This document shows positions 44,441 to 53,055 of a DNA stretch of 60,413 bases, in pieces (positions within the stretch are counted from its first letter, which is position 1; every line of letters starts with the position of its first letter). The position numbers and the translations under genes are program-made. This DNA comes from an uncultured Lachnospiraceae bacterium (lineage in GTDB: Bacteria > Bacillota > Clostridia > Lachnospirales > Lachnospiraceae), in the NCBI GenBank assembly GCA_902788645.1, contig CADAKW010000003.1, positions 1 to 60,413 on the forward strand, read 5' to 3'. The notes under the pieces were generated by a model that did no database searches, was not told the DNA's origin, and saw only the letters and a list, made by a program, of their open reading frames with translations.

Positions 44441-45862
44441 GATTTGCTGTTGTCCTAAGAAGATTAGAAGCTGCCATTTTCCCGGCATGTTGGTTGCACC
44501 TTTTAACATATCAACCTCATTTAATACTTTGTAACCATTGTGTTTGTGAGGTCGAAGGAAGTTGTAGTAGGCAACCCAGAGAGCAAGGTCGTAGTTGGCA
44601 CCGTCGATGTTATCAAATCCGTTAGTAGGTCTGTAAGACATTTTATAAGTGCGGTTGAGACGTTCAATCATCTGCTTATAAGGACGGAATTCTTTTGATA
44701 CTTCATCGTCGTTGGTAAGTCCAATAACCTGAGTGATATCAAACTTGATTTTGCCGTTTGACTGTATAAAGAATTGTTGGGCTGCAAGAGGATAAGCACT
44801 GTAACCATCCGCGATAAACTTGAATTTTTCCGGTAGCTCTTTTAGATGTTTGAATGCCATACGCATTGACAGAATACATGGACCAACGCCACGGTTATCC
44901 GATATTTGATATCCGATAATAGAACGTTTGGCAGCATCCATGATGAACCAGATGTAGCCTTTGACACCGCGGATTTTGATATATGTTTCATCAGCGGTAA
45001 AGACATTTCCGACCTGATAGTCAAAGTTGTCTGTAAAAGGTTTTATACAGACCGCAGCGGTTTTCAGATAGTTTGCAACCTGCTGATGGGAGATTTTGAT
45101 TCCGTGGATATCGTTTAAAGCCTGGGCAGTTTTTCTTAAAGAAAGACCAAGATTTACTTTGTAGGAAAGACATAATCCCATGACATTCTGGTCGAACTTA
45201 GTGAATTTAAGGGAGGAAGCGTTTTTAGGTAAAGTGTTTAAGTCCATGTTGAAGAAATCTATCTGGAATTCCCGGTAGATGTAGTGGAGTTTATATTTAT
45301 ATTTATTAGATTCCAAGTCTTCTTTATCAACCTTTTTAAGATTGTGAAGGTAGTAAGGACATTTCTTGTTAATACATTTATGTACAACGAAGTGTTTGCG
45401 GTTTTTCTTACGGTCGAGAGTGTGGTTGCAGTGAGGACATTTTAAAACATGAGTTTTGGTAAATCTGGATTCAGCAGTAGGCTTAAATCGGGATTGACAA
45501 ACCTTGCAAAGAAGCTGGGACTGTTTCTTGCCATCGTTCCACATAAGGTATTGAAACGGAGCATTACAAGAAAAACAGCGACAGTCTTCAGGAACGTTAC
45601 ATTCGCTATGACGGAATACCGGTTTAATGGTTTTGTGATAACGTTGTTCATAGTAGCCGATGAGGTCCTTCCAATCCCATTCCTGTTCATAGGATATGAT
45701 TTTGGGAAGCTGATCAATCTTGAACTTTTGGTACTTTGGAGAGTGTGAATCATCGAAAGCCCACTGCTTAAGAGGAATGTATCTACAGATAAAGTTAAGA
45801 AGTTGGCCAATAATTTTTTGTTGGTATTGAATGTAATCAAGTAAATATTGTATAATGTTCAT
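44405..45862 (-). CDS. DDE transposase with N-terminal zinc ribbons
   Basis: 485 residues. The N-terminal half has cysteine pairs (CFSC/CKVC, CPHC/CINKKCPYY) forming zinc ribbons, then a helix-turn-helix-like region (LSLRKTAQALNDIHGI). The catalytic core has D in FTADETYIK, D in FIADGYSAYP and E in KQMIERLNRTYK, resembling DDE domains of the IS6/IS240 group. The ATG at 45862 has AAAGGAATT upstream. The reading frame is intact. Confidence 0.85.
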   Translation of the reverse strand: MNIIQYLLDYIQYQQKIIGQLLNFICRYIPLKQWAFDDSHSPKYQKFKIDQLPKIISYEQEWDWKDLIGYYEQRYHKTIKPVFRHSECNVPEDCRCFSCNAPFQYLMWNDGKKQSQLLCKVCQSRFKPTAESRFTKTHVLKCPHCNHTLDRKKNRKHFVVHKCINKKCPYYLHNLKKVDKEDLESNKYKYKLHYIYREFQIDFFNMDLNTLPKNASSLKFTKFDQNVMGLCLSYKVNLGLSLRKTAQALNDIHGIKISHQQVANYLKTAAVCIKPFTDNFDYQVGNVFTADETYIKIRGVKGYIWFIMDAAKRSIIGYQISDNRGVGPCILSMRMAFKHLKELPEKFKFIADGYSAYPLAAQQFFIQSNGKIKFDITQVIGLTNDDEVSKEFRPYKQMIERLNRTYKMSYRPTNGFDNIDGANYDLALWVAYYNFLRPHKHNGYKVLNEVDMLKGATNMPGKWQLLIFLGQQQILKMQAEGSNCS

Positions 45863-46013
45863 AGCAATAATTCCTTTCGTATAGGTTTGTTTGGCGATAG
45901 ACATTATACATCAAAAAAGGGGGTTATTGCTTTTTTATTTGCAAAATCCCTGAAAATAAAGGTTTTTAATAGAAATAGAGGGGTGTCTTTTGACACTACC
46001 GGTGGAGCAGGCG

Positions 46014-47357
46014 ATGGAATACTATGAAGATTATTTTGCTGATGCAGGTCCTGAAAAGGAGCAGGAGATCATTCGTGATTTTATTTCTCCTGCCTATATT
46101 GCCGAACAGCTGCGTGAGGCTTCTTTACAACGTCAAAAGGCTGCGGCCCAGGCAACGGTTCAGGAGGAAGAGAAACGCGCCGCTGCTGCAAGAGCGCAGG
46201 CGGCCGCAGGTAAACCACCTGTATATTCCAGAAAACTGGCAGCTCAGGCGCAAAAAAATGCATCTATGGCTACCTCGACCGGATTTGTGACGCAAACACC
46301 AACGGTAAGAACAAAATCTTCTGTTCCTCCTGCACAGCCGCAGACCAATCCTGCCGCCAATCCGGTTTCCGGACCTTCCACTGCAGCCGCATATAGCCAG
46401 GATCCAACGTCGGCTGGAACTACAGCTCCTATTTCTACACCACAGACACAGACACCGGCACAGGCTGCAGCTTCTATTTCCATGCCGCAGACACCGGCAC
46501 AGGCCGCAGCTGCCATTTCGGTTTCACCGACTCCTGCGCAGACTGCCGCTTCTATTGCTTCTGCTCCTTTTGCAGGACAGGCTGTCCCTAACCCTTCAGC
46601 CACTACAGCAATTCCACAGACGGCACAGACAGCAGGCAGCGGTGCTCCACAGACGGCATCTGTTCAGAGACCACAGACAATAACCCCGCCTGGTATCGGT
46701 CAACCATCTGTCCAGGCCTCTGTTCCTTCTCAACAGGCACCTGCCACAGCAGCCGCAAAACCGGCAGAGCAGCCATCTAAAAGCTCTTCCATGCGTAATT
46801 CCATCTTCCGTGATGATACGGAGGAAGACAAGAAAAAGGCTGAAGAAGAATTGGAAAAACGCAATAAAACAAAGGTTGATATTAAATCGATCAATTCCAC
46901 TACTTCTAAGGTAGACAAAAAATTATCGAGAGCGGAAGCAAAACGAAATGCTGCGATTGAAAAAGCAAATAACGCCGAAAGATACAGCAGCTCTAAAAAA
47001 ATGGTCATTGGAATTGTACTGCTGATCACCTGCCCTATCTGGCTGACCTTTATAGGCATTATCCTCGGAGTCTTTCTCCTGGGCGCAGGTGCTGTCATCG
47101 GATGTATCCTTGCCGGCATAGGCTGTTTCGCTGCAAGTCTGTCATCCATTGCTCTGACGTTGTTAGCCTTACTCTCCGTTCGGATTTCTACGGGTATCTT
47201 TACTTTGGGCTGTGTATTATTCTTATTTGCAGCCGGTTGTGGATTGTGCTTTCTTGGCTACAAGCTGGCAACAAGAATCCTTCCCGGCGCCTATTTCAGC
47301 GTCAAAGTTTTATTCAACGGAATTAAAGCAAGACTTGCCCGTCTTGCTCTCAAATAA
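46014..47357 (+). CDS. HAAS/DUF1700-type membrane protein, 5' end removed by the IS
   Basis: 447 residues from the first ATG after the IS; the open frame extends back to TTG at 45990, inside the IS end. It begins MEYYEDYFADAG, which in the paralogue at 48901 lies after about 30 residues of MTKYEFLGDLSRLLADLPEEE. Thus the N-terminal helix of the HAAS domain is missing. A long Ala/Pro/Gln/Thr-rich linker (about 40-260) follows, then a charged stretch and four membrane helices. GGAG in host DNA before 46014 could act as a fortuitous ribosome site. Whether it is expressed or functional is uncertain. Confidence 0.7.
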   Translation: MEYYEDYFADAGPEKEQEIIRDFISPAYIAEQLREASLQRQKAAAQATVQEEEKRAAAARAQAAAGKPPVYSRKLAAQAQKNASMATSTGFVTQTPTVRTKSSVPPAQPQTNPAANPVSGPSTAAAYSQDPTSAGTTAPISTPQTQTPAQAAASISMPQTPAQAAAAISVSPTPAQTAASIASAPFAGQAVPNPSATTAIPQTAQTAGSGAPQTASVQRPQTITPPGIGQPSVQASVPSQQAPATAAAKPAEQPSKSSSMRNSIFRDDTEEDKKKAEEELEKRNKTKVDIKSINSTTSKVDKKLSRAEAKRNAAIEKANNAERYSSSKKMVIGIVLLITCPIWLTFIGIILGVFLLGAGAVIGCILAGIGCFAASLSSIALTLLALLSVRISTGIFTLGCVLFLFAAGCGLCFLGYKLATRILPGAYFSVKVLFNGIKARLARLALK

Positions 47358-47401
47358 TTTGATAGTCAGAAACAGATCATTGTTTCAGAATGGAGTATCG
47401 C

Positions 47402-48304
47402 ATGAATAATAAAATTAAAATCATCATTGCAATCGGCATCATCGGAATTTTAGTTATGGTCGCAGGCTTTGTTATGGGCAGCGGTCCATCCTCTATTCCT
47501 GCAATCTTCTCAGGTCAGAACATTCCGGAAGGAGCTGCCTCCATCAACGATGTGCAAGCCGGTGATGTGCGCTCAATTGAGTTAAATCTGTTTTCCAGTA
47601 AGATATCTATTAAAACCGGGGAAAATTTTGACCTGTCCGGCAGTGGCCAGTTTGATGGTTATGTATTAAATGGCATCTTATATGCAGGTTCCACTGAAGC
47701 CAAAAGAACTGCAAATGTCCTGGGCATGAAGTTCAATGTACCTTCCAAATGGATCTGCGGTTACGGCAGCTATGTTCTCGTAATCCCTCCGGATGCAAAG
47801 CTGGATCAGATCACTATCAACACCAATCGCTGTGATATTACCTGTGATGCCTTAATTGCCAGCAAGGTCAATATCAACGTAAAAAACGGCGATTTGAAGG
47901 TTGACACACTTACAACCGATAATGCTGCCATTTCTGTCGATGGTACCCTTGATGTATCTGCATCAAAGATCACTATGGGAGGCAACATATCTGCCAATAA
48001 ACGTATGAGCATTGGTACATCCGGTGCTGCCAAAGAAAATGCCATGAACAACACTACACTTGCAAATAAGCGCGGAGGCATTATTCTCTATGGTAAAATG
48101 ACCGGAAGTACAACCTTACAGAGTAATCGTGGTAACATTGAAGCCTGCTTATATGGCAGCCGTGCCAATTACACATTCCCTGCAGCATCACCAAATCTCA
48201 TGATTCATGATTCTGCTGTCGCCAACACAAAGGACGATCCCGAACCATATGGTACTGTTGCAGTAGATGCGTCAAAGGGCAATGCATCCATTTCCTTTGA
48301 ATAG
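47402..48304 (+). CDS. DUF4097-type beta-helical membrane-anchored protein
   Basis: 300 residues with one N-terminal membrane helix (about 4-26), then a repetitive beta-strand domain typical of DUF4097 (SKISIKTGENF, ITINTNRCDITCDALIASK, INVKNGDLKVDTLTT). GGAG precedes the ATG. Last gene of the first PadR-HAAS-DUF4097 cassette. Function is unknown; these proteins accompany HAAS proteins and probably sit outside the membrane. Confidence 0.8.
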   Translation: MNNKIKIIIAIGIIGILVMVAGFVMGSGPSSIPAIFSGQNIPEGAASINDVQAGDVRSIELNLFSSKISIKTGENFDLSGSGQFDGYVLNGILYAGSTEAKRTANVLGMKFNVPSKWICGYGSYVLVIPPDAKLDQITINTNRCDITCDALIASKVNINVKNGDLKVDTLTTDNAAISVDGTLDVSASKITMGGNISANKRMSIGTSGAAKENAMNNTTLANKRGGIILYGKMTGSTTLQSNRGNIEACLYGSRANYTFPAASPNLMIHDSAVANTKDDPEPYGTVAVDASKGNASISFE

Positions 48305-48321
48305 TAAATTAAATAATACGC

Positions 48322-48371
48322 AAAAAAGACTTTCCAGCCCCCCAACATCGGGTATGGGAAGTCTTTTTTCA
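48322..48371 (+). terminator. intrinsic terminator after cassette 1
   Basis: AAAAAAGACTT/AAGTCTTTTTT stem ending in a T-run. Confidence 0.8.
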
Positions 48372-48410
48372 TTCCGTAAAATACCCATCACATAAAAAAA
48401 CACATATATC

Positions 48411-48439
48411 TTGACAGGACATATTATACAGCGTATAAT
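48411..48439 (+). promoter_or_regulatory. consensus promoter of cassette 2
   Basis: TTGACA (48411-48416), 17 bp, TATAAT (48434-48439): a perfect sigma-A promoter. Confidence 0.85.
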
Positions 48440-48466
48440 ATCACCATATTATATAGCATATAGTAT
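48421..48466. promoter_or_regulatory. tandem palindromic operators, probable PadR sites
   Basis: A perfect 9-3-9 palindrome (48421-48441, arms ATATTATAC/GTATAATAT around AGC) covers the -10. A second copy with the same AGC centre and 8 of 9 arm matches lies at 48446-48466, exactly 25 bp downstream. Binding would block transcription, fitting PadR autoregulation. Confidence 0.65.
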
Positions 48467-48511
48467 TATATTCTGTAAAAAAATCATCAAACAATATGAA
48501 AGGAGTTTTTC

Positions 48512-48844
48512 ATGGTATTTAACACTGGCTCTGCATTATTAGATGCCATTGTGCTTGCCGTTGTGGAACGGTCTTCCGAGGGAACCTATGGCTATAAGAT
48601 CACTCAGGATGTACGATCTGTCATAGATGTCTCAGAATCAACACTCTACCCGGTTCTGCGAAGACTCCAGAAGGATGACTGCCTTTCTGTATATGACAGA
48701 GAGTGCGGTGGGCGAAACCGCCGGTATTATCAGATTACAGAACAAGGCCGGGTACAATTAAACCTTTATCGGCAGGAATGGCACAGTTATTCCCATAAGA
48801 TCAGTCAACTGCTGCTGCACACACCAACAGGTACAAATCAATAA
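48512..48844 (+). CDS. PadR-family transcriptional regulator
   Basis: 110 residues, a complete PadR winged helix with the recognition region ESTLYPVLRRLQKDDCL and wing DRECGGRNRRYYQITEQG, ending without the usual long helical extension. AAAGGAG precedes the ATG. First gene of cassette 2 and close paralogue of the N terminus of the 41035 protein. Probably represses its own operon through the palindromes upstream. Confidence 0.9.
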   Translation: MVFNTGSALLDAIVLAVVERSSEGTYGYKITQDVRSVIDVSESTLYPVLRRLQKDDCLSVYDRECGGRNRRYYQITEQGRVQLNLYRQEWHSYSHKISQLLLHTPTGTNQ

Positions 48845-48900
48845 ATTGTTGCACACATCAGCAGACGCAAGTCAATAAATGAAAAGAAATGAGGAGAATT

Positions 48901-49767
48901 ATGACCAAATATGAATTTTTAGGAGATTTAAGCCGGTTATTGGCAGATCTTCCGGAGGAGGAACGCAAACAGGCGCTTCACTATTACGAAGATTATTTTG
49001 CCGATGCCGGGGAAGATAACGAGCAGGATGTCCTGAAAGAGCTTGGCTCTCCGGAAGCAATTGCCGATCAGATCAAAAATGACGGCACCGAAGACATTTC
49101 CTACGGAGACAGTGCCGGCTTCCATGCAGCCGATGCCCCTCAGTTATATCAGACATCCGAACATACATCGGATGATCACACACAGAACGCTTCCGGGTCC
49201 GGGGACGGATGGCATAAAATGCCCGGCTCGCAAAATTCCGGTAATAACCGGCAGCAAAATTCCGGCTCAAATAGTCAGACCGGCTGGAACCAGACTTCCG
49301 GCAATTACCATAACACAAACGGGGAACAGGCATCTTACCAACAGGCAGGCCAGAAAAAATCCGGCTTCTTTGCAAAAATGGATCAATCAAATACTCTCAT
49401 CATGATCATTGTCCTGATCGTCACCTCTCCAATCTGGGGATCCGTATTGATCAGTATTGCCGGCATCCTTTTGGGTATTGTGAGTGCCATCGTTGGTATT
49501 TTCGCCGCAATGATCTTTGGCGGTGCCGGATCAGCAATTGGAGGCGTTGCTACCATCGTTGGTGGAATCATTGGCATTATCGCCGGAAAGACTGCCGGAG
49601 GTATCCTTACCATCGGCGTCGGCTGTCTGTTATTTGCTCTTGGCTCTGCATTCTGTTATCTGGGAATATTCCTTGCCATCCGGTTATTTCCGCTGCTCTG
49701 GAAGCAGCTCCAGCGTTTCTGGGACTGGATGACAGGAAAGCTTACAGGAAAGGAGCAGTCTTATTAG
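48901..49767 (+). CDS. HAAS/DUF1700-type membrane protein
   Basis: 288 residues: complete HAAS domain at 1-65 (MTKYEFLGDLSRLL...YYEDYFADAGEDNEQDVLKELGSPEAIADQIK), a Gln/Asn/Ser/Gly-rich linker (about 75-155), then four membrane helices rich in Gly/Ile. GAGGAGAATT precedes the ATG. Intact counterpart of the truncated 46014 protein. Confidence 0.85.
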   Translation: MTKYEFLGDLSRLLADLPEEERKQALHYYEDYFADAGEDNEQDVLKELGSPEAIADQIKNDGTEDISYGDSAGFHAADAPQLYQTSEHTSDDHTQNASGSGDGWHKMPGSQNSGNNRQQNSGSNSQTGWNQTSGNYHNTNGEQASYQQAGQKKSGFFAKMDQSNTLIMIIVLIVTSPIWGSVLISIAGILLGIVSAIVGIFAAMIFGGAGSAIGGVATIVGGIIGIIAGKTAGGILTIGVGCLLFALGSAFCYLGIFLAIRLFPLLWKQLQRFWDWMTGKLTGKEQSY

Positions 49768-49780
49768 ACGAGTGTGAATT

Positions 49781-50731
49781 ATGAAAAAAAGAAATATTTT
49801 TTTATTCGTTTTATCCGGAATCTTTTTGATCGGTATATTATGTATTATTGCAGGAACCATGATGGGAGGGACGCTTTTTTCCTTTCATATCAACCCGAAA
49901 ACATCATCGGAAACATATAAGGAAAGCGGGTCCATGACTTTGTCTGATAAGGAAGCCTCACAGATCACAGGCTTCGACTTCGACATCAAGGCCCAGGAGG
50001 TTGTGATCCAGTCCGGGGAATCTTACGGCATTGAAACCAAAAATGATAATGATAATAACCGCTATCATTCCTACATTGAGGACGGTATCTGGCATGTGGA
50101 AACTCCTGATACTACAAATGCCGATGTTACGATCCTCGACCATACGATCCAGATCCCTTTTGGCCACAGGATCACGAATGATAGTCTCTATACGATCACC
50201 ATCCCCTCCGATGTAACCTTTGATAAAGCGAATATTTCCTTAGCGGCAGGGGCATGCCGGCTCAATACGCCTCTGATTGCCGAACAGTCCATCATAAAAA
50301 TCGGTGCCGGGGATTTAAGAGCAAAGGATCTGCAGGCCAAGACATTAACTATCAAGATCGGTGCCGGAGAAGGCATCATTGACAAGCTTCAGGTTGCGGA
50401 GCATTGCACCGCGAAGGTCGGTGTGGGAAATCTGGAGCTTGGAAAAAGTGATAATGTTTCCGCTATCCACAATCTGGTCTCTAAAACAGCCATGGGAAAT
50501 ACCGAGATCACAGGAAAGCTCACGGGAAGCAGTACATTGAAATGTTCTACCGGGAATCTGGATCTGACACTGACAGGTGCAAAAAGTAATTACAACTTTA
50601 GCACAAGCGCCGCCATGGGAGACATTACCTTTAAAAAGGACTCTCCGTCAGAAAATACCTCCTCAGAAAATTATGGAGATGTAACCCTCAAATGCAGCAT
50701 GGGAGCCATTACGGTAGACTTTATGAACTAA
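49781..50731 (+). CDS. DUF4097-type membrane-anchored protein
   Basis: 316 residues: one N-terminal membrane helix (about 6-30), then DUF4097 beta repeats (IIKIGAGDLRAKDLQAKTL, TIKIGAGEGIIDKLQV, AKVGVGNLELGKSDNV). Last gene of cassette 2, 13 bp after the HAAS gene; paralogue of the protein at 47402. Confidence 0.82.
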   Translation: MKKRNIFLFVLSGIFLIGILCIIAGTMMGGTLFSFHINPKTSSETYKESGSMTLSDKEASQITGFDFDIKAQEVVIQSGESYGIETKNDNDNNRYHSYIEDGIWHVETPDTTNADVTILDHTIQIPFGHRITNDSLYTITIPSDVTFDKANISLAAGACRLNTPLIAEQSIIKIGAGDLRAKDLQAKTLTIKIGAGEGIIDKLQVAEHCTAKVGVGNLELGKSDNVSAIHNLVSKTAMGNTEITGKLTGSSTLKCSTGNLDLTLTGAKSNYNFSTSAAMGDITFKKDSPSENTSSENYGDVTLKCSMGAITVDFMN

Positions 50732-50754
50732 CAAAACTTCGCATATACAAAAAC

Positions 50755-50792
50755 AAGGAACTGATACCGATTCATGTACCAGTTCCTTTTTC
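50755..50792. terminator. bidirectional terminator
   Basis: AAGGAACTG/CAGTTCCTT stem with T-runs on both strands, between convergent cassette 2 and trmL. Confidence 0.75.
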
Positions 50793-50848
50793 GTATTCTT
50801 ATATCATTTATATTTATTTCTACATTCTCTTTGCTGCTTGATTTCTTA

Positions 50849-51358
50849 TTACTGCTCGCTGTGCCAATGCAGCCGGTGAAGCTGTCCATCTCTCTCGGCC
50901 TCCAGAAAGCTGTTTTGCCGCAATGCCTCGTACAACACGATCGCAACAGAATTGGAAAGATTCAGAGAGCGGATATTGTGATTCATCGGGATACGGATGG
51001 CATTTTTTTCATTGTCCACAAGAATCTCCTCCGGTATGCCGGCGCTTTCCTTGCCAAACATAATATAGGCATCCTCCGGATATGAGACATCCGTATAGGT
51101 CTGATGTGCCTTGGTTGTGGCCATAAACATATTGCCTACAGCCTGAGGATTCTTCTCCAGAAAGTCCTCATAACATTCATAGACCGTCACATCCAGCTTA
51201 TCCCAGTAATCCATTCCCGCTCTTTTGAGCATCTTATCACTGATCTGAAACCCCAGAGGCTCGATCAGATGAAGTCTGGAGCCGGTCGCACAGCAGGTAC
51301 GGCCGATATTTCCCGTATTCGCCGGTATCTCCGGCTCAAGAAGTACAATATTTATCAT
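50849..51358 (-). CDS. trmL: tRNA (cytidine(34)-2'-O)-methyltransferase TrmL
   Basis: 169-residue SPOUT enzyme methylating the wobble ribose of tRNA-Leu. It has LLEPEIPANTGNIGRTC, GKESAGIPEEIL and the knot motif RSLNLSNSVAIVLYEALRQ. Length matches TrmL. It follows the aminotransferase by 12 bp. Confidence 0.94.
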   Translation of the reverse strand: MINIVLLEPEIPANTGNIGRTCCATGSRLHLIEPLGFQISDKMLKRAGMDYWDKLDVTVYECYEDFLEKNPQAVGNMFMATTKAHQTYTDVSYPEDAYIMFGKESAGIPEEILVDNEKNAIRIPMNHNIRSLNLSNSVAIVLYEALRQNSFLEAERDGQLHRLHWHSEQ

Positions 51359-51370
51359 AGGATTCCTCTT

Positions 51371-52534
51371 TTATTTTCTGTGTCTCTCGATAAACCGCTC
51401 AATACGCTCCAGGGCAACCTTCAGATCGTCGATGGAATATGCATAGGAGATACGAAGAAATCCCTCTCCGCAGCGGCCAAAGGCAGTACCCGGTACAACG
51501 GCTACCTTTTCCTCTTCCAGAAGCTTTGTTGCAAATTCATCGGATGTCATTCCAAACTCTTTGATACTAGGGAATACATAAAATGCGCCAAACGGTTCAA
51601 AACATTTCAATCCCATATCGCGGAACGCTTTCATCAGAAAGTTTCTGCGCTGATTGTACGCTGTTCTCATGCGCTCTACATCAGCATCTCCGTCACGAAC
51701 GGCACTGATGGCTGCATACTGACTCAGAGTAGGGGCACACATGATCGCGAACTGATGGATCTTAAGCATCTGCTTGATGATCGGCTTCGGTCCGCAGGCA
51801 TATCCCAGACGCCATCCGGTCATGGCATAGGACTTGGAAAATCCATTAATCACAATGGTTCTTTCCTGCATGCCCGGCAGAGATGCAATAGATACATGAT
51901 CCCCGCTATAGGTCAGCTCCGAATAAATCTCATCTGAGATTACATAAAGATCATGTTCTCTGACCACCTCAGCAATCTCCTCCAGATCCTCTCTGGTCAT
52001 AATGGCACCTGTTGGATTATTTGGAAATGGCATGATCAGAATCTTAGTCTTGTCGGTGATGGCATCCAGAAGCTGCTGCTTCTTAAGCTTAAACTCGTCC
52101 TCTTCCTTTAACTCGATGATCTTTGGCACACCGTCTGCCAGAACAATACATGGCTCATAGGATACATAGCTTGGCTGGGGCAGAAGAACCTCGTCTCCCG
52201 GATCAAGCATGGCGCGAAGTGCTCCGTCAATGGCCTCACTGCCGCCTACGGTCAGATAAATCTCTCCTGCCGGATCATAAGATAACTGAAAACGCCGTTT
52301 CAGATAATTGGCAATCTCCTCCTTCAGCTCCTTTAAACCGGCATTGGAGGTATAGAAGGTTCTTCCCTGCTCCAGGGAGTAGATTCCCTCCTCGCGAATA
52401 TGCCATGGTGTATCAAAGTCAGGCTCTCCTACACCAAGAGAGATCGCATCCTTCATCTCACTGACGATATCAAAAAATTTACGGATGCCGGAAGGCTCAA
52501 TACTCTGTACTTTCTTAGATAATGGGTCTCTCAT
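51371..52534 (-). CDS. class I/II PLP-dependent aminotransferase
   Basis: 387 residues, fold-type I, with the PLP lysine in NGFSKSYAMTGWRLGY, NNPTGAI and the C-terminal arginine in GFLRISYA. Similar to aspartate/aromatic aminotransferases of the PatA/AspC group; the substrate cannot be read from sequence. Its ATG overlaps the stop of the Lrp gene (ATGA). Confidence 0.88.
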   Translation of the reverse strand: MRDPLSKKVQSIEPSGIRKFFDIVSEMKDAISLGVGEPDFDTPWHIREEGIYSLEQGRTFYTSNAGLKELKEEIANYLKRRFQLSYDPAGEIYLTVGGSEAIDGALRAMLDPGDEVLLPQPSYVSYEPCIVLADGVPKIIELKEEDEFKLKKQQLLDAITDKTKILIMPFPNNPTGAIMTREDLEEIAEVVREHDLYVISDEIYSELTYSGDHVSIASLPGMQERTIVINGFSKSYAMTGWRLGYACGPKPIIKQMLKIHQFAIMCAPTLSQYAAISAVRDGDADVERMRTAYNQRRNFLMKAFRDMGLKCFEPFGAFYVFPSIKEFGMTSDEFATKLLEEEKVAVVPGTAFGRCGEGFLRISYAYSIDDLKVALERIERFIERHRK

Positions 52535-53019
52535 GGGGTAATCAACATCCTTTCTGAATCGTGCTTTTCGTCGGTCATGATCAGACCGTGCTCTTTGTAT
52601 TTCTTAAGTACGAAGTATGTCGCTGTACTTGTGATATACTCCAATGTGGAAAGCTTCTCCGTTACAAAACGTGAAACCTCCTTCATGCTCTTTCCCTGAA
52701 TAACTACAGTCAGATCAAAACCACCGGACATCAGATAAACACTCTCTACCTCTTCAAACTTATAGATACGCTCTGCTACTTTATTAAATCCCATATCGCG
52801 CTGTGGTGTTACCTTTACCTCGATCAAAGCGGTAACCTTCTCACAGTCTGTCTTATCCCAGTTGATCAGGGTCGGATAACCGCAGATCACCTTGTTGTCC
52901 TCCATCTCCTTGATCTCATGCTCAATGGTATCTGTTCCTGTATTTAACATGGCTGCCAGATCCTCTGTAGACCGGCGGCTGTTCATGCTGATCGCATCTA
53001 ATATCTGTTTCTTGATCAT
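52531..53019 (-). CDS. Lrp/AsnC-family regulator
   Basis: 162 residues: N-terminal helix-turn-helix (RSTEDLAAMLNTGTDTIEHEIKEM) and C-terminal RAM ligand domain (TALIEVKVTPQRDMGF...VYLMSGGFDLTVVI). Probably controls the overlapping aminotransferase in response to an amino acid. Confidence 0.88.
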   Translation of the reverse strand: MIKKQILDAISMNSRRSTEDLAAMLNTGTDTIEHEIKEMEDNKVICGYPTLINWDKTDCEKVTALIEVKVTPQRDMGFNKVAERIYKFEEVESVYLMSGGFDLTVVIQGKSMKEVSRFVTEKLSTLEYITSTATYFVLKKYKEHGLIMTDEKHDSERMLITP

Positions 53020-53055
53020 ATTGATCCACCTTTCCTTTCATCTGATTCTTATTCA

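Larger units (their letters stand above)
44144..45997. mobile_element. insertion sequence with DDE transposase, about 1.85 kb
   Basis: Terminal inverted repeats AGTGTCAAGTGAC (left, from 44144) and AGTGTCAAAAGAC (right end read inward from 45997) agree at 11 of 13 positions. The single transposase is on the minus strand. No direct target repeat is seen at the outer edges, and the adjacent HAAS gene lacks its first codons, suggesting an insertion with adjacent deletion. Confidence 0.75.

Noticed and set aside
45990-46013. TTG at 45990 as the start of the HAAS gene
   Set aside because: It lies inside the IS terminal repeat and has no ribosome site; the ATG at 46014 is better placed.
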